This document shows positions 54,493 through 63,269 of a DNA stretch of 64,000 nt, one piece after another. Source of the stretch: Actinomycetota bacterium (lineage in GTDB: Bacteria; Actinomycetota; Acidimicrobiia; Acidimicrobiales; Ilumatobacteraceae); NCBI GenBank assembly GCA_030645495.1, contig JAUSLV010000026.1, positions 1 through 64,000 of the forward strand, read 5' to 3'. Both the position numbers and the translations under genes were made by a program. How positions within the stretch are numbered: the stretch's first letter is position 1; every line of letters starts with the position of its first letter. Below the pieces are notes generated by a model. That model searched no databases, was not told the origin of the DNA, and saw nothing but the letters and a program-made list of their open reading frames with translations.

Positions 54493-56928
54493 GTGACCGC
54501 GTTCGCGGGTGACCCACAGGGACAGTTGACCGAACTCGACGCGCCGCTGCTCGACCACCTACCCCTCGCGGTGCTGGCTCGGCGAATGGACGGCGTCATT
54601 GTCTACGCCAATGTGGGCGCCACGATCCTCTTCGAGCGCAGGCTGGACGAGCTGCTCGGTGCGCGGCTGCTCGACTTCTGCCATCGCGACGACACCGAGG
54701 AGGCGGCCCGGGTCGCGGGCTTGTCGACCACTCGCCATGCCGTCGAGTTGCGCATCGTCACGGGCTCCGGCGCCGTCCGTTGGGTGAGGTCGAGTCGACA
54801 CCGCAGCACGCTCGACGGTGAGGACGTGTGGGTGGTCGCGATGCATGACATCACGATCGAGAAGGCAGCGCAGCACGACCTCGAGGCGTCGCAGGCCCAG
54901 CTGGTGGCCGTCCTGAATGCCGTCGGCGACGGGATCATCCACTACGACGCCAATCGGCGAATCGTGACGGCTAACTGTGCCGCAGCCGCGCTCGCCCGGG
55001 TCAGCGACCCCGACGACCTGGTGGGTGTCGACCTACCCGCCGGGCTCGACGCCATCACCGCTACCGGCGAACGGTTCGCCGTGGACGACCTTCCCGTGAG
55101 CAGGTGCCTGGCCTCCGGACAACCGGTGGGTCCGGTGCTGGTTGGCTGGGACCAGGGAGCCCAGTGGCGGCTGGTGAGCGCGTTCCCGTTGCAGCTGCCC
55201 GGGGAAGACCGGGCGGGCTGCGTGTCGTGGTTCCGTGACGTCACCGAGGAGCTCCGCTCGCAGGAGGCACTCACCGCAAGCGAGAGCCGTCACCGCTCCG
55301 TGGTCGAGGCGCTGCGGGAGGGACTCGTGGTGCAATCGGCTGACGGCACCGTGGTCTCGGCCAACCGCGCGGCCGAGACCATGCTCGGGCTCAGCCTCGA
55401 TCAGCTCTGCGGCCGTGCCCCGATCGATCCCCGCTGGGCCATCACCGACGAGAGGGGCAACCCGTTCACCTCCGGTCGCGACCTCGGAGCGATGGCACTG
55501 CGGACAGGGCTGCCCGTTCACGACGTCGTGCTCGGTGTCGTGCATGCTTCCGGCGAGCGGCGATGGATTCGCGGGAGCGTGAGCCCGCTGTCGGTTCCCG
55601 GGTTCAGCGGGGTGTTCTCGGTCTTCACCGACATCACCGACAGCCTCCGCGTCGAGCAAGCGCTCGCCGACAGCGAATCGCAGTTCCGCCTACTCACCGA
55701 GCACGCCAACGACATCGTGGTCAGCGTCGACTCGTCCAGCCGATTGCTCTACGCGTCGCCGTCCGTCGCGTCGCTCGGGTACCGCTCCGTCGACGGGCTC
55801 GGCCGCGACGCGATGTCGTTCGTCGCCGATGATGATCGCTCGCGGTTGTACACGATTCAGCAGACGATCTTCCGCGGCACCGCCACAGACGACAGCGGTC
55901 GATCCGAAGTCCGGCTTGTCGCTGCCGACGGCCGGATGCGCTGGTTCGACGTGCAAGTCGTCGGGCTGCGCGACCCACAGGGCAACGTCCACCGGGTGAA
56001 CTACTTCGCACGCGATGTGCACGATCACAGGATCGCAGAGGCCGCGCTGGCGCGCAGTGAAGCACAGTTTCGGCTGGTCGCCGGCCAGGCCGCGATGGGG
56101 ATCTTCACGTCGAGGCTCGACGGATTGCTGGACTACGTCAACGAGGCCTACTGCCGGATCATGGGCACGTCTGGCGCCGCGGAGTTGGGTCGGCACTGGC
56201 TGCACTCCGTGCATCCCGACGATGTCGGACTAGTTCGCCGGTCGTGGGACGCCACGTTCGCCGCCGGTGCCGAAGGCACCTTCGAGTTCAGGATCGTGCG
56301 CCCCGACGCGGAGACGCGCACCGTGCTCGTGACCGCGACGAAGTTCCTCGGAGCGGATGGCGAGTGGCACTATCTCGGCACCGCCGCCGATATCAGCGAC
56401 CAGCGGGCGAACGAGCGGCGCCTTTCCCACGACGCTACCCACGACCCGTTGACGGACCTGCCCAATCGGGTGCTGCTCGGTGAGATGCTCGACCATGCCC
56501 TCAGTGTGGCGCAACGGACCAACGAGCTGATCGCGCTGCTGTTCATCGACCTCGACCACTTCAAGCCGGTGAACGACACCCACGGTCACGCCGCCGGAGA
56601 CCGAGTGCTCGTGCAGGTTGCTAGTCGTCTCACTGCAGCGATCAGGGGGTCCGACACTGCCGCCCGCTTCGGGGGCGACGAATTCGTGGTCGTGCTCGAT
56701 GCGCCGGTGACACCCGAGGAAGCGGTCGCCATCGCCCAGCGAATTCTCGCCGATCTGCATCGGCCGTTCGAGGTAGTTGACCAGCTGATCGACGTCGGGG
56801 CCAGCATCGGCGTCGCCGTCGCCTGGACGGAAGCGACCGCCGCGCAGCTGCTCGACGCCGCCGACCGGGCCGTGTACGACGCCAAGCGCGCCGGCGGCGG
56901 AGTCGTGGCCAAAGCTCCACGGGACTGA
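54493..56928 (+). CDS. Diguanylate cyclase with five PAS domains
   Basis: An 811-residue signalling protein. Five PAS-like repeats occupy about residues 15-640 (recurring ITDERG, DITDSLR and DVTEELRSQE-type ends), and a GGDEF domain fills the C terminus. The active site RFGGDEF (725-731) and the inhibitory RxxD site (RGSD, five residues upstream) are intact, so it should make c-di-GMP with product feedback. No membrane helix or EAL domain is present, so sensing is cytoplasmic. The GTG at 54493 follows a GGAGAGGGGG ribosome binding site. Confidence 0.92.
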   Translation: MTAFAGDPQGQLTELDAPLLDHLPLAVLARRMDGVIVYANVGATILFERRLDELLGARLLDFCHRDDTEEAARVAGLSTTRHAVELRIVTGSGAVRWVRSSRHRSTLDGEDVWVVAMHDITIEKAAQHDLEASQAQLVAVLNAVGDGIIHYDANRRIVTANCAAAALARVSDPDDLVGVDLPAGLDAITATGERFAVDDLPVSRCLASGQPVGPVLVGWDQGAQWRLVSAFPLQLPGEDRAGCVSWFRDVTEELRSQEALTASESRHRSVVEALREGLVVQSADGTVVSANRAAETMLGLSLDQLCGRAPIDPRWAITDERGNPFTSGRDLGAMALRTGLPVHDVVLGVVHASGERRWIRGSVSPLSVPGFSGVFSVFTDITDSLRVEQALADSESQFRLLTEHANDIVVSVDSSSRLLYASPSVASLGYRSVDGLGRDAMSFVADDDRSRLYTIQQTIFRGTATDDSGRSEVRLVAADGRMRWFDVQVVGLRDPQGNVHRVNYFARDVHDHRIAEAALARSEAQFRLVAGQAAMGIFTSRLDGLLDYVNEAYCRIMGTSGAAELGRHWLHSVHPDDVGLVRRSWDATFAAGAEGTFEFRIVRPDAETRTVLVTATKFLGADGEWHYLGTAADISDQRANERRLSHDATHDPLTDLPNRVLLGEMLDHALSVAQRTNELIALLFIDLDHFKPVNDTHGHAAGDRVLVQVASRLTAAIRGSDTAARFGGDEFVVVLDAPVTPEEAVAIAQRILADLHRPFEVVDQLIDVGASIGVAVAWTEATAAQLLDAADRAVYDAKRAGGGVVAKAPRD

Positions 56929-56991
56929 TTCTGCTTCGGCATGCGCGCTCGGCCCTTCATCAAGTTAGAGCAGGGCGCTATTGTCAGCGTT

Positions 56992-57639
56992 GTGCTGTTG
57001 CCCCATGGTGCGAACCACCCGGGTGCTGATCCGTCGGCCACCACCATCGTGCCGGTGGTGGTCGATCTACTGGCTCCGCGCTCGGTGGTCGATGTCGGAT
57101 GTGGAACTGCTGCGTGGGCGGCCGCATTTGTACGCTGTGGTGTTCCCGACGTCGTCGGGGTCGATGCTGCGTATGTGCGTCCCAGCCTGATGATCCCGCC
57201 GGAGCAGTTCATCGAGGCCGAGCTCGCCGAGCCACTGTGCCTCGGACGGAAGTTCGACCTGGCCGTGTCGCTCGAAGTCGCCGAGCATCTTCCGTATGCG
57301 GTGGGCGGCACCTTCGTTGCGTCGCTGTGCGAACACGCCGATCTCGTGCTGTTCTCCGCCGCGCCGCCTGGCCAAGGAGGGATCGGACACATCAACATGG
57401 AATGGCCGAGCTACTGGGCCGGGCTCTTCGGTCAGCATGGGTTTCGAGGCGCCGACCTCTTCAGGGCCAGGTTCTGGAACGACGAAGCCATCATGTGGTG
57501 GTACCGACAGAACCTCCTGCTGTTCGGCACGGAGCAGCGTTTGGCGGAGTGCTGCATCTCGCCCACGACGGTGCTCGATCTGGCACATCCGGCGTTGATC
57601 GCGCATCTGTTGGATCGGTTCGCCCACGAAGGCGACTGA
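56992..57639 (+). CDS. Class I SAM-dependent methyltransferase
   Basis: A 215-residue methyltransferase. SAM motif I is SVVDVGCGTAAWAAAF, motif II/post-I acidic loop is DVVGVDAAYV and motif IV is FDLAVSLEVAEHLP. The C-terminal GGIGHINMEWPSYWAGLFGQ resembles FkbM/Methyltransf_23-like enzymes that act on sugars or small molecules. The GTG at 56992 has TATTGT (56979-56984) seven bases upstream, so the longer frame from 56941 is rejected. Confidence 0.82.
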   Translation: MLLPHGANHPGADPSATTIVPVVVDLLAPRSVVDVGCGTAAWAAAFVRCGVPDVVGVDAAYVRPSLMIPPEQFIEAELAEPLCLGRKFDLAVSLEVAEHLPYAVGGTFVASLCEHADLVLFSAAPPGQGGIGHINMEWPSYWAGLFGQHGFRGADLFRARFWNDEAIMWWYRQNLLLFGTEQRLAECCISPTTVLDLAHPALIAHLLDRFAHEGD

Positions 57640-57676
57640 CGTGCGCGAGTTCGGGACGCCGTTGAGGGCGACCTGC

Positions 57677-58009
57677 CTAGGCCTTCTTGACGAACTTGGC
57701 CTTCAGCAGGATGCCGCGGCCGTTGATCTTGCAGTCGATCTCGTGGTCGCCGGCGATCAGGCGGATGTTGCTGACCTTGGTGCCGATCTTCAGCGACTCG
57801 GTGCCCTTCAGCGGCAGGCTCTTGATCAGCACCACCGAATCACCGTTGTGCAGCACCACGCCGTTGGCGTCGCGGATCTCGCCCAGGGCGTCGTGCCCGC
57901 CGTCGTCGCCTGCCCACTCGTGCCCGCAGGTGGCGCACTCGTGGTGACCCTCCGTCGTGGTGAGAATGTCGGTCATCGTGCAGATCGGGCAGGCCGTCGT
58001 GGAATCCAT
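57677..58009 (-). CDS. yjdM: YjdM/PhnA zinc-ribbon protein
   Basis: A 110-residue protein. The N-terminal zinc ribbon has Cys pairs in TTACPICTMTDIL and HHECATCGHEW. The C-terminal beta domain (DANGVVLHNGDSVVLIKSLP, KVSNIRLIAGDHEIDCKING) matches the family once named PhnA. It is not a phosphonatase by itself; function is uncertain. A TAGACC box is six bases before the ATG. It is convergent with the methyltransferase gene. Confidence 0.93.
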   Translation of the reverse strand: MDSTTACPICTMTDILTTTEGHHECATCGHEWAGDDGGHDALGEIRDANGVVLHNGDSVVLIKSLPLKGTESLKIGTKVSNIRLIAGDHEIDCKINGRGILLKAKFVKKA

Positions 58010-58097
58010 CCCTACGGTCTAGCAAGTGCCTGGCACCTCGCTCTTGATCGGCCCAGGGCGCTGCCGATTCCCGCGCCGCGTCTTCTATCATCTCAGC

Positions 58098-59525
58098 GTG
58101 CCTCGTGAGTTCTCGGTCGGTGATGTGCTACGCCGCGCCCTCCCCTCGATCTCGTTGGCTGTTGCAGTCTTCGCCGCGGCCCTTGCAGCCTGGGGCCTCG
58201 TGGTCACCGGGGGCGACGGGGCAGTGCTCACCGCCATCGCCGTGGCGGCGCTCGGTTGTGCGTGGTCGTTCCGGCCGCTGTTCGTGCTGCGCAAGCAGCG
58301 TGCTGCCCGCCTCGCCGAGCACGAAACGACGTGGCAGCGCGACTTGCGCACCGTGTGGGCGGTGTCGAAGAGCCTCGTCGCCACGCTGGCAGTGTGGACC
58401 GCGGTGTCGGTGGGCATGTACCTGTCGCACGACACTGGCGACCCGCTGCAACAGCAGTTGGCGGCATGGGGCCGCAACCACGGCCTTGGCCCGATCATCG
58501 ACTACCTCGAAGCGCAGACGTACGACGAGCCGCCCTCCAAGGATCCGGCCAAGGAACTCAGCCTGTCGGTCAGCGGCGCGCCCACCACCAGCACCACCGA
58601 GCTCACCGTCACCGACGGCTCCGCTCCGGTGGACACCGGGCCCACCACCACCATCGATCCCGGGCCGCAGGCGCCCGAGCCGCTGACGACGTTCTTCGAG
58701 CCGGCCCTCGCGGGCGAGGGTGAATGGGCCGTCATCGCCAACGCCGGTGGCTACCCCGCCCTGTGGGCCACCTCGATCCGGCCCTATCCCGAGGCGGGCG
58801 GCGTGGTCGGGTCGATCGTGTTGATCGACCAGACCCACCTTCGTGCGGGCATGTTCAACGGCTCGGAAGAACCCGGTGGCGAGTGGGTGCGCGACGATCG
58901 GGTGCCCCAAGAGCTGTATGCATCGCTGGTGGCGGCAATGAACGGCGGGTTCCGTTTCGAGCACGTGAAGGGTGGCTACGTCACCGAGGGCCGCGTGGTG
59001 AAGCCCTTGCGCGACGGCGACGCGACGCTCGCTGTGCGCAAGTCGGACGGCGAGCTGGTGCTGGGCAAGCTCGGCCGCGACATCATGGATGACGGTTCGT
59101 GGCTCAGCCTGCGCCAGAACCTCACGCTGATGGTGGACGACAGCACGTCGAAGGTGGCCGAGGGAACGGCCGCGGGCACGTTCTGGGGGGCGAACTTCGG
59201 CAAGGACGTGTACGTCAACCGCTCGGCGGCGTGCCAGATGGCGGATGGTCGCCTGGCCTACATGATCATCGGCCTGGTGAGCGCCGAGCAGATGGCCCAG
59301 TCGATGATCAACATCGGTTGCACGATGGCCATCCAGCTCGACATCAACGGTACGTGGCCGAACTTCTTCACGTTCGAGCACAACCCCGACGGCGGCGTGA
59401 AGCCGATCTTCCTCGACAACCGGATGGGCAGCAACACCTACCGCTACATCAAGGGCTCGACGAAGGAGTTCTTCGCGTTCTTCGATGCCACGCTGGTGCC
59501 GCCCGGCAGCGTGCTCGAGGCGTGA
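58098..59525 (+). CDS. Membrane-anchored phosphodiester glycosidase family protein
   Basis: A 475-residue protein. Two N-terminal helices (SISLAVAVFAAALAAWGLVV and VLTAIAVAALGCAWSF) and a third near residue 105-125 anchor it. A Thr/Pro-rich linker leads to an extracytoplasmic domain of the NAGPA type, with NGGFRFEHVKGGYV and the catalytic-region MAIQLDINGTWPNFFTFEHN. Family members cut or transfer sugar phosphodiesters in cell-envelope polymers. TATCAT (58086-58091) lies six bases before the GTG. It overlaps the next small gene by one base. Confidence 0.82.
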   Translation: MPREFSVGDVLRRALPSISLAVAVFAAALAAWGLVVTGGDGAVLTAIAVAALGCAWSFRPLFVLRKQRAARLAEHETTWQRDLRTVWAVSKSLVATLAVWTAVSVGMYLSHDTGDPLQQQLAAWGRNHGLGPIIDYLEAQTYDEPPSKDPAKELSLSVSGAPTTSTTELTVTDGSAPVDTGPTTTIDPGPQAPEPLTTFFEPALAGEGEWAVIANAGGYPALWATSIRPYPEAGGVVGSIVLIDQTHLRAGMFNGSEEPGGEWVRDDRVPQELYASLVAAMNGGFRFEHVKGGYVTEGRVVKPLRDGDATLAVRKSDGELVLGKLGRDIMDDGSWLSLRQNLTLMVDDSTSKVAEGTAAGTFWGANFGKDVYVNRSAACQMADGRLAYMIIGLVSAEQMAQSMINIGCTMAIQLDINGTWPNFFTFEHNPDGGVKPIFLDNRMGSNTYRYIKGSTKEFFAFFDATLVPPGSVLEA

Positions 59526-59779
59526 TGGACGGGTTGCCGGCGTACGGGCTGGCAGCGGTCGCCCTCGGGGTGATCGTGTGGTGCCTGTGGTACATCCGTG
59601 CCTCGATCCGACGAGGCTGGATCGCCTACGGGGGCAACAGCCGCTCGACGATGAAGAGCCAGCGCTACTACCGGGCAGAGACAGCCCTGGGCTTCTATGC
59701 CGGTGTCGCGGTGTACTCGCTGGTCGCCGTGATCGCGGGGGCGGTGGTGGTGTCGGTGGTGGTGCGTCACCTGACCTGA
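59525..59779 (+). CDS. Small two-helix membrane protein
   Basis: An 84-residue protein with helices YGLAAVALGVIVWCLWYI and GVAVYSLVAVIAGAVVVSVV separated by a basic loop (RRGWIAYGGNSRSTMKSQRY). Its ATG overlaps the stop of the glycosidase gene (TGATG), so the two are translated together and the product may assist or anchor that protein. No family is recognised. Confidence 0.65.
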   Translation: MDGLPAYGLAAVALGVIVWCLWYIRASIRRGWIAYGGNSRSTMKSQRYYRAETALGFYAGVAVYSLVAVIAGAVVVSVVVRHLT

Positions 59780-59798
59780 CGGTGAGAATCGGCTGGGG

Positions 59799-60845
59799 TC
59801 ACCGGTAGTCGGTGGTGCTCGCCAGTTCGGCGGCGCGGCCGATGAGGTCGACGATCAGCGGGCCGAACATCGCCAGCTTGTCGTCGGCGAGGCCCAAGAC
59901 GACTCGCTGATAGCTCTGCTCGAGCACGATCGCCAGCTTCCAGCGGGCGAGCACGATGTAGTAGTCCATGTCGTCGATCTGGCGGCCGGAGATCTGGTGG
60001 AAGTACGCCAGCAACTCGTCGCGCGTCGGCATCTGTGAGATGTCGATGTAGTTGCCGGGGTTGATCGCCTTGCCCTTGTCGGGCCACATCTGCACCACCC
60101 AGGCGAGGTCGATCTTCGGGTCGCCGATGGTGCCCATCTCCCAGTCGATGATCGCTGCCAGCTGCGTGGGCTTGGTGTGCCGGTACATCACGTTCGCGAA
60201 CTGGTAGTCGCCGTGCATGATGCCGGGGATGAAGTCGATCGGGCGGTGGGTCTGCAGCCACTGGGTGGTCTCGGGCAGGCCAGGAATCTCGCGGGTCTTC
60301 ACCCGGTCGTAGAACCGCATCCAGCGCTCGACCTGGCGGTCGTGATAGCCGTCGGGGCGGCCGAGGTCGTGCAGCCCCTTGGCCTGCCAGTCCACCTTGG
60401 CCATCTCGGCCACGCCGCGCACCAACTCGAACGCCAGGCCACGGTTGGCCTCGCGGTCGGTGACGAATGCCTCGGGCATGCCGCCGCCCATCGGCGACCA
60501 CCCGTCCACCCAGCCCATCAGGTAGAACGTGCCGCCCAACACCGACGGGTCGGTGCACACGGCGTAGGCCTCCGTGTGTGGCACGTCGGTGCCGTTCAGC
60601 GCATCGGTGATCCGCCACTCGCGCAGAATGCCGTCGTTGCGGCCCTCAGGTGCGCCTGACGGTGGCTTGCGCAGTGCAGCGTGGAACGGGCCGCGACGGA
60701 TCTCGAAGATCTCGTTCTGGCTGCCACCGCTGACGTAGCGGGCGGTGACAGGAGCGCCCACGCCCAGGCCGACGGTGTCCATCCATGCGGCGAGCCGGGT
60801 GGTGTCGATGGTGGGGTCGGGTGTGTTCGGATCGTTGTCGTTCAT
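59799..60845 (-). CDS. Phosphotransferase (APH) family protein, lipid-catabolism type
   Basis: A 348-residue kinase-fold protein of the ACAD10/11-like group. The catalytic HGDYQFANVMY and the metal site IIDWEMGTIGDPKIDLAW are intact. It is last of a GntR-acyl-CoA dehydrogenase-phosphotransferase operon (10-bp gap), which points to a role in acyl-CoA breakdown, perhaps phosphorylating a hydroxyacyl-CoA. It is a different branch from the phosphotransferase at 22 kb. Confidence 0.86.
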   Translation of the reverse strand: MNDNDPNTPDPTIDTTRLAAWMDTVGLGVGAPVTARYVSGGSQNEIFEIRRGPFHAALRKPPSGAPEGRNDGILREWRITDALNGTDVPHTEAYAVCTDPSVLGGTFYLMGWVDGWSPMGGGMPEAFVTDREANRGLAFELVRGVAEMAKVDWQAKGLHDLGRPDGYHDRQVERWMRFYDRVKTREIPGLPETTQWLQTHRPIDFIPGIMHGDYQFANVMYRHTKPTQLAAIIDWEMGTIGDPKIDLAWVVQMWPDKGKAINPGNYIDISQMPTRDELLAYFHQISGRQIDDMDYYIVLARWKLAIVLEQSYQRVVLGLADDKLAMFGPLIVDLIGRAAELASTTDYR

Positions 60846-60855
60846 GGTGGCGTGG

Positions 60856-62163
60856 TCACCACCCCTCGAGCTGCTGCTCGACGAGATCGCCGAACTTCTC
60901 GCGAGCCGCGGCGCGGCGCGACACCAAGTGGCCGTCGGGGAACAGCTCGTTCTTCGAGGGGCGATAGCTCTTCAGCACCTTGCGGGCCAAGTTGTCCTTG
61001 TGCACCTCGGTGGGGCCGTCGGCCAGGCCCAACGACACGCCGCCCAGCAGCATGGAACCGAACGGCATCTCGTTGGTGGTGCCCAGCGCGCCGTGCAACT
61101 GCAGCGCGCGGTACGCAATATCCATCACCACCTTCGGGGTGGCCACCTTGATACCGGCGATGTACTCGCGCGACTTGTCGTACCCGTGCTGGTCGCACTG
61201 CCACGCGGCGTGCAGCACCTGCAAACGGAACTGCTCGAGCTGGATCCAGCTGTCGGCGAACGCATGGCGCACCGACTGCTGGTCGGCGAGCGGGGCGCCC
61301 TTGGTCGTGCGGCTGACGATCCGCTCGCCCATCATGTCGAGCGCCTTCTTGCACACGGCGACGCTGCGCATCGCGTGGTGCAGGCGGCCGCCACCGAGGC
61401 GGGTCTGCGCGATCTTGAAGCCACCGCCCACCTCGCCGAGCAGGTTGTCGAACGGTACCCGGCAGTCGGTGAACTGCAGGTAGCCGTGCGATCCCTCGCC
61501 GGGCCGGTCGTCGCTGAGGCCGACGCTGCGGATCAGGTTCATCCCCGGCGTGCCCTTGGGGATCAGGATCATCGAGGCGCCGCGGTGCACGGCCACGGTG
61601 GGGTCGGTGATCACCATCGCGATCACGAAGCTGGCGTACTTGAAGTTGGAGGCGAACCACTTCTGGCCATTGATGATCCACTGCTCGCCGTCACGCACGG
61701 CCGCGCAGGTGAAGTTCATCGGGTCGGCGCCGCCCTGTGGCTCGGTCATCGCGTAGGTGCTGCTGATCTTGCCGTCGAGCAGCGGCTGCAGGTACTCGGC
61801 CTTCTGCGCGTCGGTGCCGTAGTGGGCGATGATCTCGGCGTTGCCCGAGTCGGGCGCCTGACAGCCGAACACGCTGGGTGCGAACGACGAGCGGCCGAGA
61901 ATCTCGTTCACGAGCCCCAGCTTCACGTTGCCCAGGCCGGTGCCGCCCAGGTTGGGGGGCAGGTGCAAGGCCCACAGGCCACGCTCGCGGACGCGCTGCT
62001 GTAGCGGTCGCACCAGCTTCTGTGCGGCCTCGTACTGCTTGTCGTACATCACACCGTGGCCGGGGAACAGCGCATCGATCGGCTCGACCTCTTCGCGGAC
62101 GAACTGGTGGATCCAGTCGAGGTCGGCTTGGAATTCGGGCTCGACGGAGAAGTCGTAGGCCAT
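60856..62163 (-). CDS. Acyl-CoA dehydrogenase family protein
   Basis: A 435-residue FAD flavoenzyme that introduces an alpha-beta double bond into an acyl-CoA. YAMTEPQGGADPMNFTC and GQKWFASNFKYASFVIAMV are FAD/substrate contacts. ALQLHGALGTTNEMPFGSML near the C terminus is the other conserved block. It starts three bases after the GntR stop. Chain-length preference cannot be told. Confidence 0.92.
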   Translation of the reverse strand: MAYDFSVEPEFQADLDWIHQFVREEVEPIDALFPGHGVMYDKQYEAAQKLVRPLQQRVRERGLWALHLPPNLGGTGLGNVKLGLVNEILGRSSFAPSVFGCQAPDSGNAEIIAHYGTDAQKAEYLQPLLDGKISSTYAMTEPQGGADPMNFTCAAVRDGEQWIINGQKWFASNFKYASFVIAMVITDPTVAVHRGASMILIPKGTPGMNLIRSVGLSDDRPGEGSHGYLQFTDCRVPFDNLLGEVGGGFKIAQTRLGGGRLHHAMRSVAVCKKALDMMGERIVSRTTKGAPLADQQSVRHAFADSWIQLEQFRLQVLHAAWQCDQHGYDKSREYIAGIKVATPKVVMDIAYRALQLHGALGTTNEMPFGSMLLGGVSLGLADGPTEVHKDNLARKVLKSYRPSKNELFPDGHLVSRRAAAREKFGDLVEQQLEGW

Positions 62164-62166
62164 GGG

Positions 62167-62895
62167 TCAGCTCCTGCGGGTGGTGGTGGTGATGGTGGTG
62201 GGTGTCTCGGCGTGAGGGAACACGCCGGTCACTTGGAGGTGGGCGATGAGGTCCTCGCCCGTTCGGGTCCAGGTCTGCACGGCCACGGCGGCCGCCTCGT
62301 CGGGATTGCCCGACTCGATCGCCTTCAGTTGGGCGCGCATGCCGGCGCGGTTCGTCTTCAGTGCATCGGCGATGTTGCTGAGGTAGAACTCGCCGGGTGT
62401 GAAGCGGGTCATCGCCTTGATCACCTGGCGCAAGCGGGCGTTGCCCGCCGCACGGTTGATCACGCGGGCGAACTCGATCGCGAGGCGCGTCACCTCGGCA
62501 ACGTCGACCGTGGAGCGGGCCTCGGCCTCGATCTCGTGCAGCGCCTGCAGCACGGCCGGGTCGGCATCGGAGGTGACGCGGCGTACGGCGAAGCTCTGCA
62601 GCAACCCGTAGAGCTCGTAGTGGTCGCGGATGGTGGATGGGCCGAAGTCGGCCACGAACGTGCCGCGCCGGCCGTCGGTGTGCACCAAACCGTCGTGCGA
62701 CAGCTCGATCAGCGCCTCGCGCACCGGTTGGCGGCTGATGTTCAGCACCGAGGCGATGTCGTCCACCGGCACCTTGTCGCCGGTGCGCAGGACGCCGGTG
62801 AACACGAGCGTGCGGATGTAGTCGGAGGCCACCTCAGCGCTCGACGGCACGTATGACAGGTTCGGCTTCGGGAGCCCCGGTTTCTCGTCGGTCAC
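62167..62895 (-). CDS. GntR family regulator (FadR/FCD type)
   Basis: A 242-residue regulator. The winged HTH is DIASVLNISRQPVREALIEL, then DGLVHTDGRRGTFV; the FCD effector domain follows with ELYGLLQSFAVRRV. It opens the acyl-CoA dehydrogenase operon and probably represses it in response to an acyl-CoA or organic acid. The GTG at 62895 has TAACAT (complement of 62903-62908) seven bases upstream and a dyad over the -10, suggesting autoregulation. Confidence 0.9.
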   Translation of the reverse strand: MTDEKPGLPKPNLSYVPSSAEVASDYIRTLVFTGVLRTGDKVPVDDIASVLNISRQPVREALIELSHDGLVHTDGRRGTFVADFGPSTIRDHYELYGLLQSFAVRRVTSDADPAVLQALHEIEAEARSTVDVAEVTRLAIEFARVINRAAGNARLRQVIKAMTRFTPGEFYLSNIADALKTNRAGMRAQLKAIESGNPDEAAAVAVQTWTRTGEDLIAHLQVTGVFPHAETPTTITTTTRRS

Positions 62896-62900
62896 GTCTC

Positions 62901-62913
62901 GTATGTTACATAC
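62901..62913. promoter_or_regulatory. GntR operator overlapping the -10 box
   Basis: GTATGTTACATAC is a 6-1-6 perfect dyad. It covers the -10 TAACAT on the reverse strand; a TTGACT -35 box lies 16 bp further upstream (complement of about 62925-62930). The position suits direct self-repression by the adjacent FCD-type regulator. Confidence 0.65.
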
Positions 62914-62983
62914 AACATTCGAGGAGTCAAGAAAGAGCGCTGGTCGACCGGGTGTGACCCGACCGGTGGCGCCGTTGGGAGCG

Positions 62984-63238
62984 TCAGTCCTCTTGCTGTT
63001 CGATGGCGTCGAGGAACGCTTCCACGTCGTCGTCCTCACCACCGACGAGCCAGACGACGAGCTCTTCCTCGTTGCCCTCCTCGTCCTCGTCGCGCCACGG
63101 CAGCATCCCCTCGATGCTGTAGCGGTCGACGGTGATGTCCTCGTCCGAGTCGTCGCCCACGGGCGCCACGATCGCCAGTTCCACCTCCGCGTCCGGCGGC
63201 TGGTCCTTCAGCATGTCGATCAGTTCGCTCACTCGCAT
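62984..63238 (-). CDS. Small acidic protein, unknown function
   Basis: An 84-residue protein: MRVSELIDMLKDQPPDAEVE opens with a short helix, and the rest is very acidic (DDSDED, DEDEEGNEEE, GGEDDD). AAAGGG lies upstream of the ATG as ribosome binding site. It follows a 189-residue gene by 31 bp on the same strand. No domain is recognised; the segment LIDMLKDQPPDAEV recalls DUF6225-type small actinobacterial proteins, uncertainly. Confidence 0.6.
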   Translation of the reverse strand: MRVSELIDMLKDQPPDAEVELAIVAPVGDDSDEDITVDRYSIEGMLPWRDEDEEGNEEELVVWLVGGEDDDVEAFLDAIEQQED

Positions 63239-63269
63239 CGTTCGCCCTTTCGCGGGTGGGTGGTGGGAT

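Noticed and set aside
57677-58009. YjdM considered as phosphonoacetate hydrolase
   Set aside because: The PhnA name for this zinc-ribbon family is historical; no hydrolase domain or phosphonate genes are present.
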